Below, in pieces: positions 1-12,000 of a stretch of 64,000 nucleotides of DNA. Location: the NCBI GenBank assembly GCA_013397695.1, contig VYZI01000135.1:799397-863396 (forward strand). Reading direction: 5' to 3'. The DNA is from Centropus unirufus. Taxonomy: Eukaryota; Chordata; Aves; Cuculiformes; Centropidae. The translations under genes and the position numbers were made by a program. A model generated the notes under the pieces. It saw nothing but the letters and a program-made list of their open reading frames with translations. It made no database searches and was not told the origin of the DNA. Numbering within the stretch: position 1 is the first letter of the stretch; each line of letters opens with the position of its first letter.

Positions 1-3000
1 CAAAGGCTGTGCACAATGGCAATCTGTTAAGATTTCCTGAATATATTTTAGAGAGGGGATTAACAAGTGTTCAGAAACATGAACAGTTAACTTTTAAAGG
101 AGATGGCAAGAGAAAGAACTGTTAGGTTTTCCTCCTTATATTGGGACCTTTTTCTCAGTGTGCAGCTGAGCAAATTCCGCTGGGCTCCCTCCAACACACA
201 GCCTGCCTGACTTCTGTCAAGTAACTTAAGCCTATGTGTTTATTACTAAAACACAATTGACTCATAAATCTTCACATACAAATCAATTAAGGCAATATTG
301 CCCAGTGACCATGTTTTTTCAATTTGACAAAATTCCCTGATCAGATCCTCCCTGGATTGACAACCCAGAAAAGGGAGAGCACCAGTTACAGCATGTTCTC
401 TCCCAAATGGGAGCATTTCTAGTGCGCTTCCTATTTCTGCAAGTAAGTATATAGATGCACTAAGTAAATTGCTATTAATTATTTTGTGCATAATTAACTT
501 CCTCCTCTCTTAGGCAGATTTATTCTTTATGTAGGTAGACACAATTCTTGATAAGCAGAGTGGTGTGTTTCACAAAACATGACACTTAAAGGCTTGCCTA
601 AATCCATAGAGAACAAATGTGTTCTGGATTTATGGCTCCATTAGTGAGGAGTTCACTCCAAGGGTCAGGCAGGCGGCTGTGTACTTACATGTCTAAAACA
701 GCACAGGGGCAGGGACCCAAACTCACAGGTAACCTCAGGAATTCAGCTGCACTCTGGGCTGGGAGAGCACTGAAAGAGGCAAATATAAAACTTATTTCTC
801 CATTCCTATTTTCTGTAGTTCACCTGTGGCCACTTCAATTATTCTTATTTCTACTTTTTTTTTCTGACTAGTTTCTGTTTTGTTTTTTTGTTTTGTTTTT
901 TTTTTCCCCTGCATACTCCTCCTGCACTACAGAGATGTACTGCAGAGCCCTCTCATAACAAGTATATTTTGGAGAGTATTTGCACTTGCCTTTGTGGTAA
1001 TGCTTGTCTTATGGAAAAGTCTCTGTATGAGGGACTGGCTTAGATTTTGCTTTCCAACCTTATGATAGGCACAGATCTCCCTTCGCAGCACTTGAATCTG
1101 TTTATCATGAGTGCCAGCACAGCCCTCAGGATAAAATACAGCAGCTGAGGTATTATCCTGTGCTCACTCATTGCTCTGTCATCTCCTTGCATCACACAGT
1201 CCAGCCCAGCTTCCAGCATGATTTCTGCCCTTGTTTTGCCCAAAGGTATACCATAAGTTCAACATGCACTAATCATACACGTGGCTGGAATTATTGCTCT
1301 CCTCCTTCCCTTATCCTTGTGGTTTCTGGCAGAGTAGAATCAGAACAAAAACAGATCAGCCCTCCAAAAAATATCTCTTTATGAAAAACAAAAAACCTCA
1401 TCGCAATCACAAAACATCGATCAAACTTTTCCAAGACTGTGCACTTTTCACTTCCTATAATCCTCTCTAACAGACTTGTTCTTCCATGCAAAATAATAAT
1501 GTACTTGTGGCCTTTTGCATGCTGTCTGTGCTCTTCCAGAGTTGAGGTTGTGAGTGTTTACATTCCAAAGTATCATCCTTTGATGTCATAAAAATTTCTG
1601 CTGGTAAATAGTGTTTAACAGGTAAGCTTTCTGCTTAGTGTATTTAACTCTACTTCATTTCCCTGGCAGGAAATCTGGATTCTAAGAATATTTCAAAGTG
1701 CGCTTTAATGGATGGTTGTGAAATATTTTCATTTTTAAATTCCACTTACCTATATAACAAAAACTGTGGTTTTCTTTCAATAAAATATTTCATTTTAAAT
1801 TCATTTGTGCTTCAGAAACACATTACATTCTGGTAGATGATATACAGTAAGAAAAAATCATACATATTTTATGTGCAACACATATTGAATTTGTAATATG
1901 TGTCTGATAATGACTTTGTACTGAGATCCTATTCCCCTACAGTTGCACTGTAATTGCTGTTCTGGGCTAGACGGAGTCTGCTTTAGTGCTAGTTGCTTGC
2001 TTATACCGTTGTGGGAAACCTATCAATCTGATTCTAGTCTCAGATGAGACTTTCATACACAAAGGAGAAAAATTATTCATTGTGATGTTAGAATCCAAGA
2101 CGACTTCTGGATGTTTCTTGTACTTTAGCAGTTTGATATTTCATTCAGGCTTAAGTACTTTATGTGTATGTTTTGTTTTAATTGTCTTGCAGAAAGTTTT
2201 TGACTAAACGTGGTCTCACTTTGCGGAGCGACTTTTTTAATTATTTCAGCAGACTGAGTTTGAGCATGTGTTCATGCTGCCCTAAGGGAGAACAAAATAT
2301 CAGATTTGGGGGAGGGTATTATATATGTATATTTATATGTGTATCTGCAAAACCACGAGGAAACAAATGTAATGGATGTCTGATATTCTCTTCAAGTCCT
2401 GCATGACATGAAAGCCTAGCAAGAGTGTGGAGGTAGGACAAGGCTATGTACAGCTCCAGGAAAGACAGGGCTAGGAGTTAATCATCTTCCCACAAGATGA
2501 TTTGGACTTCCCACCAGAAGGTCAGCATCTGATGAAGTATTTGACACTAGGACCTTTCTTTTTTTACCATGATCCTTAGCAAAGTGAAGCATGAGGGTTT
2601 AAGCTGGTAGAGGACAGCCATAGACTTCAATTTCAGCATAACTCCACGCAGTGCGTTGGTAGATCGCTAATATTTTCACCTGTTAAACAATAGACATAAA
2701 GACTTTGTTATTGCATTGCAATAAATAGTGATGTCCTTTTTATGACACATTTTTGAATGAAAAATGGAATCATCTTATTTCAGAACACAACATGAAAACA
2801 CAATCTTTTTAATATCTGCAAAGGGAAAGCTAGTAGCTCCTCTCCCCCTTTTCCCTTTCTCCTTCCCCTCAATTCTCAGCTTTTAGTCAACAAAAAGCAG
2901 TTCTTTTTTAGGGAATATTTCTCTTTCCTCACAGATATCCACCACGGCTGGCTATGTTCCTGACACACAGGACAATGCATCACTGTATGTTAATTTTTGC

Positions 3001-5384
3001 TGTATTACTAAAGCACACATTTAAGCCTTTCCCTCGATCAGAGCCTATAGTCTGGAAAACAGGCATGATTTTTCACTGGCATCTCCTCCTTCTGAGACTT
3101 AGCAGGGTGTTCAGAGACTGGCAGGATCAAGGGATCAGCTCTAAACTACTTGCTTAGAAAATGGGAGAGAATGCATCCCAAGTGACCTGAGAAGAGTTCC
3201 CTTGAGGATGTCCTCAGTTGAAAGTTTCCAGGTCTAGCCTTGAGGATACTCCAGACAAATAAGAGAATAAAACAGTGCAGAACAGGAGGTTTTCATGACT
3301 ATTACCTAAATATTGTCTTTTGTATATGAATAAAGATGAATGAGGGTGAACATTGGGTTTTTTTGTACTTTTCTACCATTCCCAGAACATCATAGCTCCG
3401 ATTCCTGAAAGTATCGATGGTGCTGTCATCCTTTATTCTGTTCCTTTGCTCAAACTGATCACTTCCACCATTCCCAGGCAGTCAGCCTTCCTTCTGGGTG
3501 GTGTTTGTGTAGCTACCTTCATCCTTCTAGGTACATAGGCAATTGCAAGGAGAAAAAAAAAGGGAAATGTTTGGTAAGCAAAGACCTGTGGTTTTACTGT
3601 TTTTTCATGGTTGAATGAGGCAGATATTCTTTTCTCTGTAGACACAGGCAGCAGAGGTAAATTATTGCATGAATATATCATACCAGGACCTTGCTTGGAA
3701 AGTAAATGAATTTTTTCTTCTTGTTTTGTAAGTAGTGTCAGAGCAATCAGCAGCTGAAATTGGAGGGCCACCTGTGAGATCACCACAATGCTATGTTAAC
3801 CGAAAGACCGTCATCCGGCTGTAGTGAGTGCTCACATGAGACCCTGATCTCAAACTAAACCCCCAGGTGTGGTAGAGGTGATGGTAGTTGCCATTATCCT
3901 ATGTCTAAGTGGGAACTTCACCTGTATCCATTGTTTATCATGTGGGAACTTCATTTTGTACAGGCACTAGCCGATTCTTTTATCCAGGCCAGAGTTGCTA
4001 GGTGGGGAGTCGAAGATGGGTGTTGCATGACTGTTGTTTTCTGAGAGGAAGTCAATTTTGAATAACTGAGCTATGCTAATTGATGAGCATATGAACTGCA
4101 ATATCTTTGTTATGTATTTTTATTTTTCCTGAAACAATTAGATCAACGTATGTCAGTTAAGAGAGCTTGGTTTCCTAGAGGTGTGCAGCCCTCAGAACTG
4201 TCTCTGGAGTGTAATCAGGAGTCGTTTTTGGCAATGCTTTGTCCGTGTTTTCTATGTGAATTTGGTGTGAATTCTCTCTGTGACTGCAGCCTCTCATGTA
4301 GTGGGATATAAATAGGATCTTCCTTTCCTACCAGGCCACCTGATTTTCTAGAAGCGGTTGGAATACATCTTGTTTGAGACACTTACAACTCCTTCCAACT
4401 GAGTTGAAAATGGTCAAATAGTTCCAATTGCAAGAAAGAAGAAATTAATCCCAACTGTGAGAGCACACAAGCATGATTTGTTTAGTAAATTGGGACAAAA
4501 AAGGACTTCTGTATCTTGATCCAACCATCAGGTACCAGTCAATCAGGCAAACTAACAATAGGAAAACAACCTCAAGAAAAATGCAAATTATTAATAAATT
4601 ATTTAAAGCTTGATTCTTCCTCAGTTTGAAAACGTGAATTAATGAATGCATCAATCAAACCCCTGAAATTCTGAAAACCTTCAATTTACTCTTATTGTAA
4701 TTGCATGGCAGAAAAATAGCCTTCAGTTGGAGATACCCACTAAAATGTAATTAACCTTTTGTTTGTGGAAGAACTTTCTTGGGGAATTTCAGATGCTTAT
4801 TTGGAGTTCTCTAGAGGTATTGAATCTTTAACAAAGACATCATTTCTCATCAGTGTTCATTTGTTATTGGAGTTAAATGGGTGTTAAGAAAAGTAAAGAA
4901 TCTAAAGAATATAGCTAAAAACATCTGCTTTCCGAGTTGCTCAGTTTTCTTCATTCTCCTGGGATGTAACTAGCTGCCTAGTGCTGCAGCTAACTGCTGT
5001 CCTCCAGGGTAGACAAGACCTGGACTTTTAACATTAAAACCCTTTTAAAACAGGGAAAAAAATCCCTCCCTTGATTTGTTAAGGAAGTGTTTTGTTTTAG
5101 GAAAGTTGACAAGGCTTTCCTATGTATCTGCAATCATGCACACAAATGCACAGAAACAACAAGGGCAAAACCTTATTTTCTTCTCTCCAGGAAACTTTAG
5201 TTCCAAAACTCCGTATAACGTTGATTGTCACCTATTCTATATATCTGAGAATCAATGGAAGCTCTGAGACAATTACACAGAAATATGACATGAATTCATG
5301 GAGCAACAGGCACTTGTGAGGTACCAGCACAAGTCTTCACAGATTTGTGAGGTACTTAAAAACCAAAGGATTTAATGTAGCTTA
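1..5384. other. Gene-free AT-rich sequence
   Basis: No exon, RNA gene or clear transposon was recognised. A T-rich tract made of T runs and TTTTG units lies at 854-906. A 12-base direct repeat, GTGGGAACTTCA, occurs at 3909-3920 and 3942-3953, a 33-base period. A good-looking splice acceptor (pyrimidine-rich stretch ending TTGCAG, AG at 2191-2192) precedes an open frame of about 70 codons to 2406. That frame has no recognisable protein content and no convincing donor, so it is not called an exon. Open frames here on both strands are at most 117 codons and resemble no family. Confidence 0.7.
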
Positions 5385-6080
5385 GATAACACTAAGCTAG
5401 GAGGAAGTGTTGATCTCCTTGAGGGTAGGGAGGCCGTTCCAAGGCATCTGGACAGGCTGGATCAATGGGCTGAGGTTTAACAAAGACAAATGCTGGGTCC
5501 TGCGCTTGGGACACAACAACCCTGTGCAGTGCTACAGGCTTAGGGAAGAGTGGCTGGAAAGCTGCGTGGAGGAGAAGGACCTGAGGGTGCTGGTTGACAG
5601 CTGAATGAGCATGAGTCAGCAGTGTGCCCAGGTGGCCAAGAAAGCCAGTGGCATCTTGGCTTGTATCAGAAACAATGTGGCCAGCAGCGCCAGGTAGGTG
5701 ATTCTTCCCCTGGACTCAGCACTGGTGAGGTTGCATCTCAAATCCTGTGTTCATTTCTGGGCCCCTCACTACTAGGAAGTCATTGAGGTTCTGGTGTGTG
5801 TCCAGGGAAGAGCAACAAAGCTGGTAAAGAAGCTGGAGAAAAAGTCTTACAAGGAGCGACTGAGGGAACTGGGGCTGTTTAGCCTGGAGAGCAGGAGGCT
5901 GAGGAGAGACCTCATCGCTGCCTACAACTGCCCAGGGAGGTGGTGAAATCACCATCCCTGGATGTATGTAAAAGATGAATAGATGAGGTGCTCAGGAACA
6001 TGTTTTAGTGGTAGACAAGTGCGGTTGTACTTGATGATCTCGGAATTCTTTTCTAACCTAGTAATTCTGTGATTCTGTGA
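5385..6080 (+). mobile_element. CR1 LINE, 5'-truncated copy with internal deletion
   Basis: This is a chicken-repeat-1 (CR1) non-LTR retrotransposon 3' portion in sense orientation. Recognisable consensus landmarks run in order: GACAGGCTGGATCAATGGGC near 5451, the GGGACACAACAACCCTG stretch near 5508, GTGTGCCCAGGTGGCCAAG near 5622, GGGCCCCTCACTAC near 5760, GAGCGACTGAGGGAACTGGG near 5854, CCCAGGGAGGTGGTGAA near 5931, and TTGATGATCTCGGAATTC near 6033. The copy ends in the ATTCTGTG-type 3' tail at 6064-6080, as expected for avian CR1. The sequence jumps at about 5928-5931 from the region encoding the end of ORF2 directly to the 3' UTR, so a few hundred bases of the usual element are missing. CR1 elements are copied by their own reverse transcriptase and are usually 5'-truncated. 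No target-site duplication was identified, which is common for CR1. The match is by recall of the family consensus, not by a search. Confidence 0.93.
5407..5946 (+). pseudogene. CR1 ORF2 C-terminal remnant (reverse transcriptase protein)
   Basis: One reading frame keeps the C-terminal part of the CR1 ORF2 polyprotein, downstream of the reverse transcriptase core. Recognisable pieces are FNKDKCWVLRLGHNN and EKDLRVLVDS before the first stop, then the QQCAQVAKKASGILACIRNN segment, and later SYKERLRELGLFSLESRRLR. The frame is interrupted by in-frame stops at 5602-5604, 5695-5697 and 5773-5775 but shows no frameshift up to the deletion near 5930. After that it reads into 3' UTR sequence and stops at 5944-5946. 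The decay is therefore by substitution plus one deletion, typical of an inactive copy. The start given is simply the beginning of the open stretch after an upstream stop at 5398-5400; no genuine start codon is present because the element is truncated. It has no function of its own. Confidence 0.85.
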
Positions 6081-9000
6081 AGTAGCATGGGTTAAGAACT
6101 CTAATACCGATGAATCTGTTAGAAATTTTGGGGGCGGTAAATCAGCAAAGCCCTAGTCTCCAATGAATTAGAATCATATTGCATACACTCGGTAAGAAGT
6201 GTTCTCATGCATACTAACACCATTTTAGTTATGGGATGTATAAAATGGTATAAATGATACGTACATACCTTTAAAAAGAGATCTACAGGTGAAAAAAAGA
6301 ACTGTGTTAATAGTTTTACTTTATAATGAATAGAACTGTTTCTTACCTCAATGTCTTTAAGGAGCCAGTGAGATATGCTCTGAATAAGGTAGAGGAGGCC
6401 TCGCCCAGAGATCTCAAAGCATTTCTTATTTTATTTTTATTGTAGTAATAACACTGCAAATCAGAACTGATTTTATTACAGTATTTTGGGTGTGTATTTA
6501 TAAAAGTTCAATGTTTGGATTCTATTTGTATTACAGCATCATATCATGCATTGTTAGAATTTGCTGTGCTATGATGGAAGATTAAGTACTATAATTTTTC
6601 CTATTTCAATGTAGGTACATCAATTTTCATTTTTCTGGAATCAAATGGTGGCACTGGTAGCTTGCAAAAGAAAAAAAATATGCTTTCTTATTGCTGGCCA
6701 ACCAAAGGCATCATCTGGATGCAAAGAATAAAGGAGGGTGTGCTGTAAACACAGTCCAGGAGTTACAATGATACTCCTTCCCTGATGCAAGAGAGGGATA
6801 CGGGAAGATCTGTGCTTCAGGGCATATGGTCTGATGATTCCTGAAGAAGCTTGCCTTTGTGTAAGAGGGCTGAGCATATACAGGACATGATAAAGATGCA
6901 GTAGTGGAAGGGCCAGCTGTTAGTGATTTCCTGGTCAACGTTTCGGTGTTAGCCCAGACGGACCTATGCCCACCACTGCTTTCTCATTTGGGGACATCAT
7001 GATCAACACACCATCTCACACTCAGTGCTGCCACTGCTGATTGTAACTATACTTTGGGTTTGCATTATCTGGATTGGAGAGACATTTGACCTTGGTTCTA
7101 TGATAAAAACACTGCTTGTAATAAATTAGGACCTAATTTTGCAATATTTCCACTCAACTAAATGAAGGCTAATTGTAAGAGTAAAGAGTTGCAGGATTGG
7201 TCCTCTATGACACAGCAATGTAAAAATTTCACTCATCTCACAGAGGCCTGCTAAACTACACCTTGTAATTCATCTTGCTATATCCGTGTCATACTGCATT
7301 ATCTAAGCAATAGCATCAAGTGTGTGTCCAGAAGGTGATAGTTAAGTATGCTTAGAACAGGGTATCCCATGGGGCAGAGCAGCTTTGAGTAGCCAGGCAA
7401 GAGACCTGCCATAGAGTAGTTATAATTTCTTAAATCTCTGCAAAATCATAGAAACATCTTTATAATGTAGTCCTTTTATACTGTTTCATGCATTCCTAAA
7501 TGCATCAAGCTCTTTTTCTGTTCAGTCATAAAGATCGTTCATTTTTTAAACAAGACCAGCAGTGCATGGGTAAGATGGATTTGGGCTGTTTTTATGCACT
7601 TTTCCAGGTAGGTTTCATACCAGGAATCAGGGGATTAGCAAGGTGCTAATATATGTGGATAACAAACTCTCTAACAGCATATTGCACAACTAGTTTAATT
7701 TCCCAGTTTTCAGACAGGAATAGTTTTTTCTTTTTATTTCTCTGTGTCCTATTAGAAGTCTTCAAATAATGTTTTGTTCTGTTTAATTTTAGGTAATGTA
7801 ATTCCCTTTGATGAAAGGAAAACTCATTTTCATTAGCATGTGAGAAAGGTGGTTGCATTAGTAAAATCCCATTCTACTCTGCACTGATAGAAAATCCGTT
7901 AGCTCTGCATAGTTCAGCCTAATGTAGACAAGGCGGAGTATGATATTGAGAAACCATTTTTATTAAAACATAGCACAATCCATACAGGCCACCTCCCCAT
8001 CTTAAAACTGCACTCATCTATCATTCAGATTCCTGCTTTTTCTTCATCATTTTGCTGTACTTGGCATAACAACAAGCAGCTGACTTTGGATGGATTTGTA
8101 TCTTTAGGCTGTTTATAGTTGAGATTGTTTTTCTCACACCTGAAGCTGCGGAAAGCTCAGCCTGTAGCCTGTGCTTAGGTTTTAAGGTCACTCTGTAGCC
8201 TTCTGTAGAGAAGCTGGTAAGGAGTCACACCGGGCCAGTTTTGGCCAACATAGGAGCCCGGGCAAGTGTTTTAGACCAACTGCCTGGTTTTACATGGCTT
8301 AAATTAGGAGTGATGACTGCCCCCGCACATTAACTTGACTTAGAATCACTCCTAAACCGCTGCTTCATCTCAACATGGCATTTACATTTTTCTTTCTCAG
8401 TAAATGAGCAGAATTCAGCCTGGCATTACAATTAGCTTCTCTTTCATTCGCTGTCTCCTTTCCCACAAGCATACAAAGTTGGCTGCATGTGCTATATAGA
8501 GAGAGGTGTTTAATAAATCACACAAAAACACTGTTTACTTCTTCATATTTTTCAAATAAATTCTGCAGAAAACATGGGTAAACATGATTTAATTCCCTGC
8601 CCAACACTCCACCCCCTGCCCCAAATCAGGTCCTTGTGTAGAGGAAAATGAAATGTTCCCCAAAAATTAGTGATAAATAATAAATCTCTTTCCTTGCTTT
8701 AGGAGTATGACCTTGGAATATTCATTTCCATTAACTGCTTATGTCTCATTTCACTTTGTTTTTTTTTACTTGGCTGTGGAGAGACTTTTCTTGCATTTTA
8801 TATAAATTTTTAAAGAAACAGTGTTTGTGTGCACACTTAATAAAAAATTTCTCTCATTCTACCCAATATACAGTCAGATTTTACTAAGACAAAACAGATC
8901 AGGGTCTCTTTCCTTGAAATGGCAATTATTTTTTAGATTAGCATGTTGTATTTTTAGCCTTCAGAATTTTCTTCATACAAAAGTAAATCTTAAGTTTTGT

Positions 9001-12000
9001 CATACCTTATAATTGCTCTGACAAAAATGTTCATAGTGACATGAGTGGTGACTTTGGCTACCAAGACAGATTTTCATAATAATGAGTTTTTTCCTGTAGG
9101 GGGCTGTGAACTGCTAATTAGCATCTATGACCCAATATTCTCAGCAAATAAGAGTAATAGCAGTAATTTCTAGCTTTATGCAGGGTGCAAGTCTAATATT
9201 ACCAGCACTTCTGTTTCATTTGTAATTAACTGCAAGCAATTATTATAGAGTCAAGGAACTATATCCTAATGCTCATAGGTAATAAAAAAAATTGAAATGA
9301 TGTTTGTAAAACTCATATGTTTCATGCTGGGTGCACTGATTTCTTCCAGAGAACTGCGATTATGTGCTTATCAATTAAAAATTTTATTTAATATTTCTTT
9401 ACATTTATATGCCTTTGAATGTTGCTGTATAAGTATCTTGTCCTTGATTTAATTCTAAGCATTTTTAAAAAAAAATATCCTTGAAATTTCAATTAATATT
9501 TTAACCACAAGACCTTAGTGAATACTTAATCTGGCTACTTGATCTGAGCATAAGATTTGGATGGTACTGATAGAAGTTGTTTACACTTAATTTTATGAGG
9601 TCTGTAGCTTAGTCCTATTAGAACTGTGACCCACAAGGCTGGTAACAGAGCAGTGTGTGCTCGTGTAGTGTAGCTGACTTTCCCAAGCGAGAAACAGATC
9701 TAGTGGTTGTTTTACTCAGAGAAATAACACATTAGGCTTTCTGCAAATTAACTTACTTTCCACCTATATTCAGTTATGTTCACTTCTATTACAGTGGGAA
9801 CCCCTATGAAATAGTAGCTTTCAGTGGCAATTCCATAGTTACTGTAATGGCACTTTGCTTTGTCTTTGCTTTGAACATCTTAGTGTAACAGACCTTGGTA
9901 ATTTACTCAGAAATATGATTTTATTTGAATACCAAGCTCTGCATAAAGGTAAAGATATAATTACTTTTTTCACTTATTTCACTTATGAATTTACTTTTTT
10001 CATGGGTATGGATGAAGCTTCAAATTTTGAGATGTCTTCTCTTACCCAAAATGTTTTTTACGATCAATAGTGGTTTAAACAACTTTAAACATACATGGAT
10101 GTAAAACATTCCTGAATCATTGAAGCTATGATCCAGGTTTGGAAGGGTTTGGCATGTCCTCTGCTGTGCTTCAATTCAATGGAGTTTACTCAGCATCTCT
10201 CTCAGGACTGTCATTTCAGAGATCTGGAAGGCAAGCAGATGACATCTTTACAGAAGCTATGGATTGTGAAAAAAGTTTCTCAAGCAATCATAGGCTCAAA
10301 ACCCACCCTTTGATCATACATTGAGTATAATAATGTCTTTATTGCGCAGCTGATTGACAATGAGGTTGAAGAGAGTGAATGAATAAAATAGATTTTTTTT
10401 CTCCTCATGTTGTTTCTTTCCTTTAGTCTCTGTCTTTCCTACTGACCACTGACAGTATTGCACTAACCTCTCTTCAGGCATTTACCTGGACATGAATATG
10501 AATTGATCCAAAGTCTATCCTGCCAGCTTTCCCCAGGATCCCTGACTCTTTTTAATCCCTGAGTCAATTTAGACCAAATTTGTCGGGCACATTAATTTCT
10601 TTGGACAGCATGGCAGATAGAAAATATAACATAAGGAACTGATTGCTTAACAGCCATGCTGGCATCCATTTATTCAGCAGCCTATCTCTAAAGAGCAGCT
10701 TTGTATCTTCCCTTAATATACTTTTGGACAATTCTTTGTACATTGTACCCCACAGTTTCTTGAGGGTTATTATCTTCTAGATTATATGCCTGTTGTTTAT
10801 TTTTAATCGAGCAATCAATTTGCTCATACCCATAAAATTCACAAAAGTTTGTCTACCATGAGTGTTTATATCAGGAACTGTATTGTGGATTTTCAGTGCA
10901 TGCTTCTTTAGCACACAATCGCAGACAAGTCTGATTTAAATCTTGTGTATTTCTGTGTGTAGTTGTTTCTAAAGAAAATAACTTTTTCAGGTCTACCAGA
11001 CTGTTTTTTTCAGAGCTCCCTGGCATTGTTTCAAACTCAAATGAGGGGGCACAGTGCTTAGCATTATAATCTCAACACTGCTGATACTACTAGTAAATCT
11101 TTGATATTTATACCTTTCTTCCATTTCAGTTGGCTGCAAAATCATGAAGATCACAAGCACAAGCTTCATAGTTCACTTTTTTCATTATTTTTTTCACATT
11201 TTGTCTATTTTCTTCTTTTAGGGCTTGGTGTTAAGTGTAGGATAGGACACTAGTGATGTTGATTTTTTCTTTGAAGCTCATTGCACAAATCAATTCAAGT
11301 GCAGAAGTCATATAGCCACACCAGCTGAGAAATAGGTCAGATCACCCAGAATACAGCACCGTGCAACTGGGTATAGCAACTGTACCTATTCAGGCAGAGT
11401 TGGCCTGTGCAGAACAGTTTTGATTGCTGCACATACCTTTGGAGATATGTCCAAAACTGTTTCATCAAACCTATGCAAAGTGTTATCACAACACTTAGAA
11501 AACATTTGTAAAAGCCACCAATCTCCAGTTTCTCTGCCCATCTGCATTGCAGGCAGTGTCCTTCTAACAGAAGAGGTCTGTGCTGAGAGATAATATGATA
11601 AATCAAGTCTCACCCAGGATATTAAATGAATATGAGAGATTCGTAATTGAATATAGCATCTTCATACGTAAGTGTAATATATTTGTATAACTTTGATTTG
11701 TTACCATATACTGGAAAATGTCATCTCAAAATTCAGTTAATGTTTGGTGAGTTTTGTGGGAGCCATTTCTTCCCTCTAATGTACTTAACATTTTTATTTA
11801 GGACCTGGAAACAAATTTTAACCTTTTACTACTGGGACTTTTAGGTTGCCAAATGATTTGGAAAAGAAGAGTCAAGAAGACATCTGCCATACAGTTGTAT
11901 TTGGCTTCAGCATAACTTAAGCATGTAAGGGCAATCAAACGTAACACCATATATCTAAGAACAAGGCCAACAGTTTCATGACAGTGAACTCTTGTTTCTT

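Noticed and set aside
2191..2406. Exon candidate after a strong-looking acceptor
   Set aside because: No convincing donor site and no protein-like content in the open frame.
3433..3786. 117-codon open frame on the minus strand
   Set aside because: No family resemblance and overlapped by an opposing frame; compositional.
6395..6440. AGATCTCAAAGCATTTC fragment resembling an old SINE end
   Set aside because: Only about 17 bases match by eye; too short to support.
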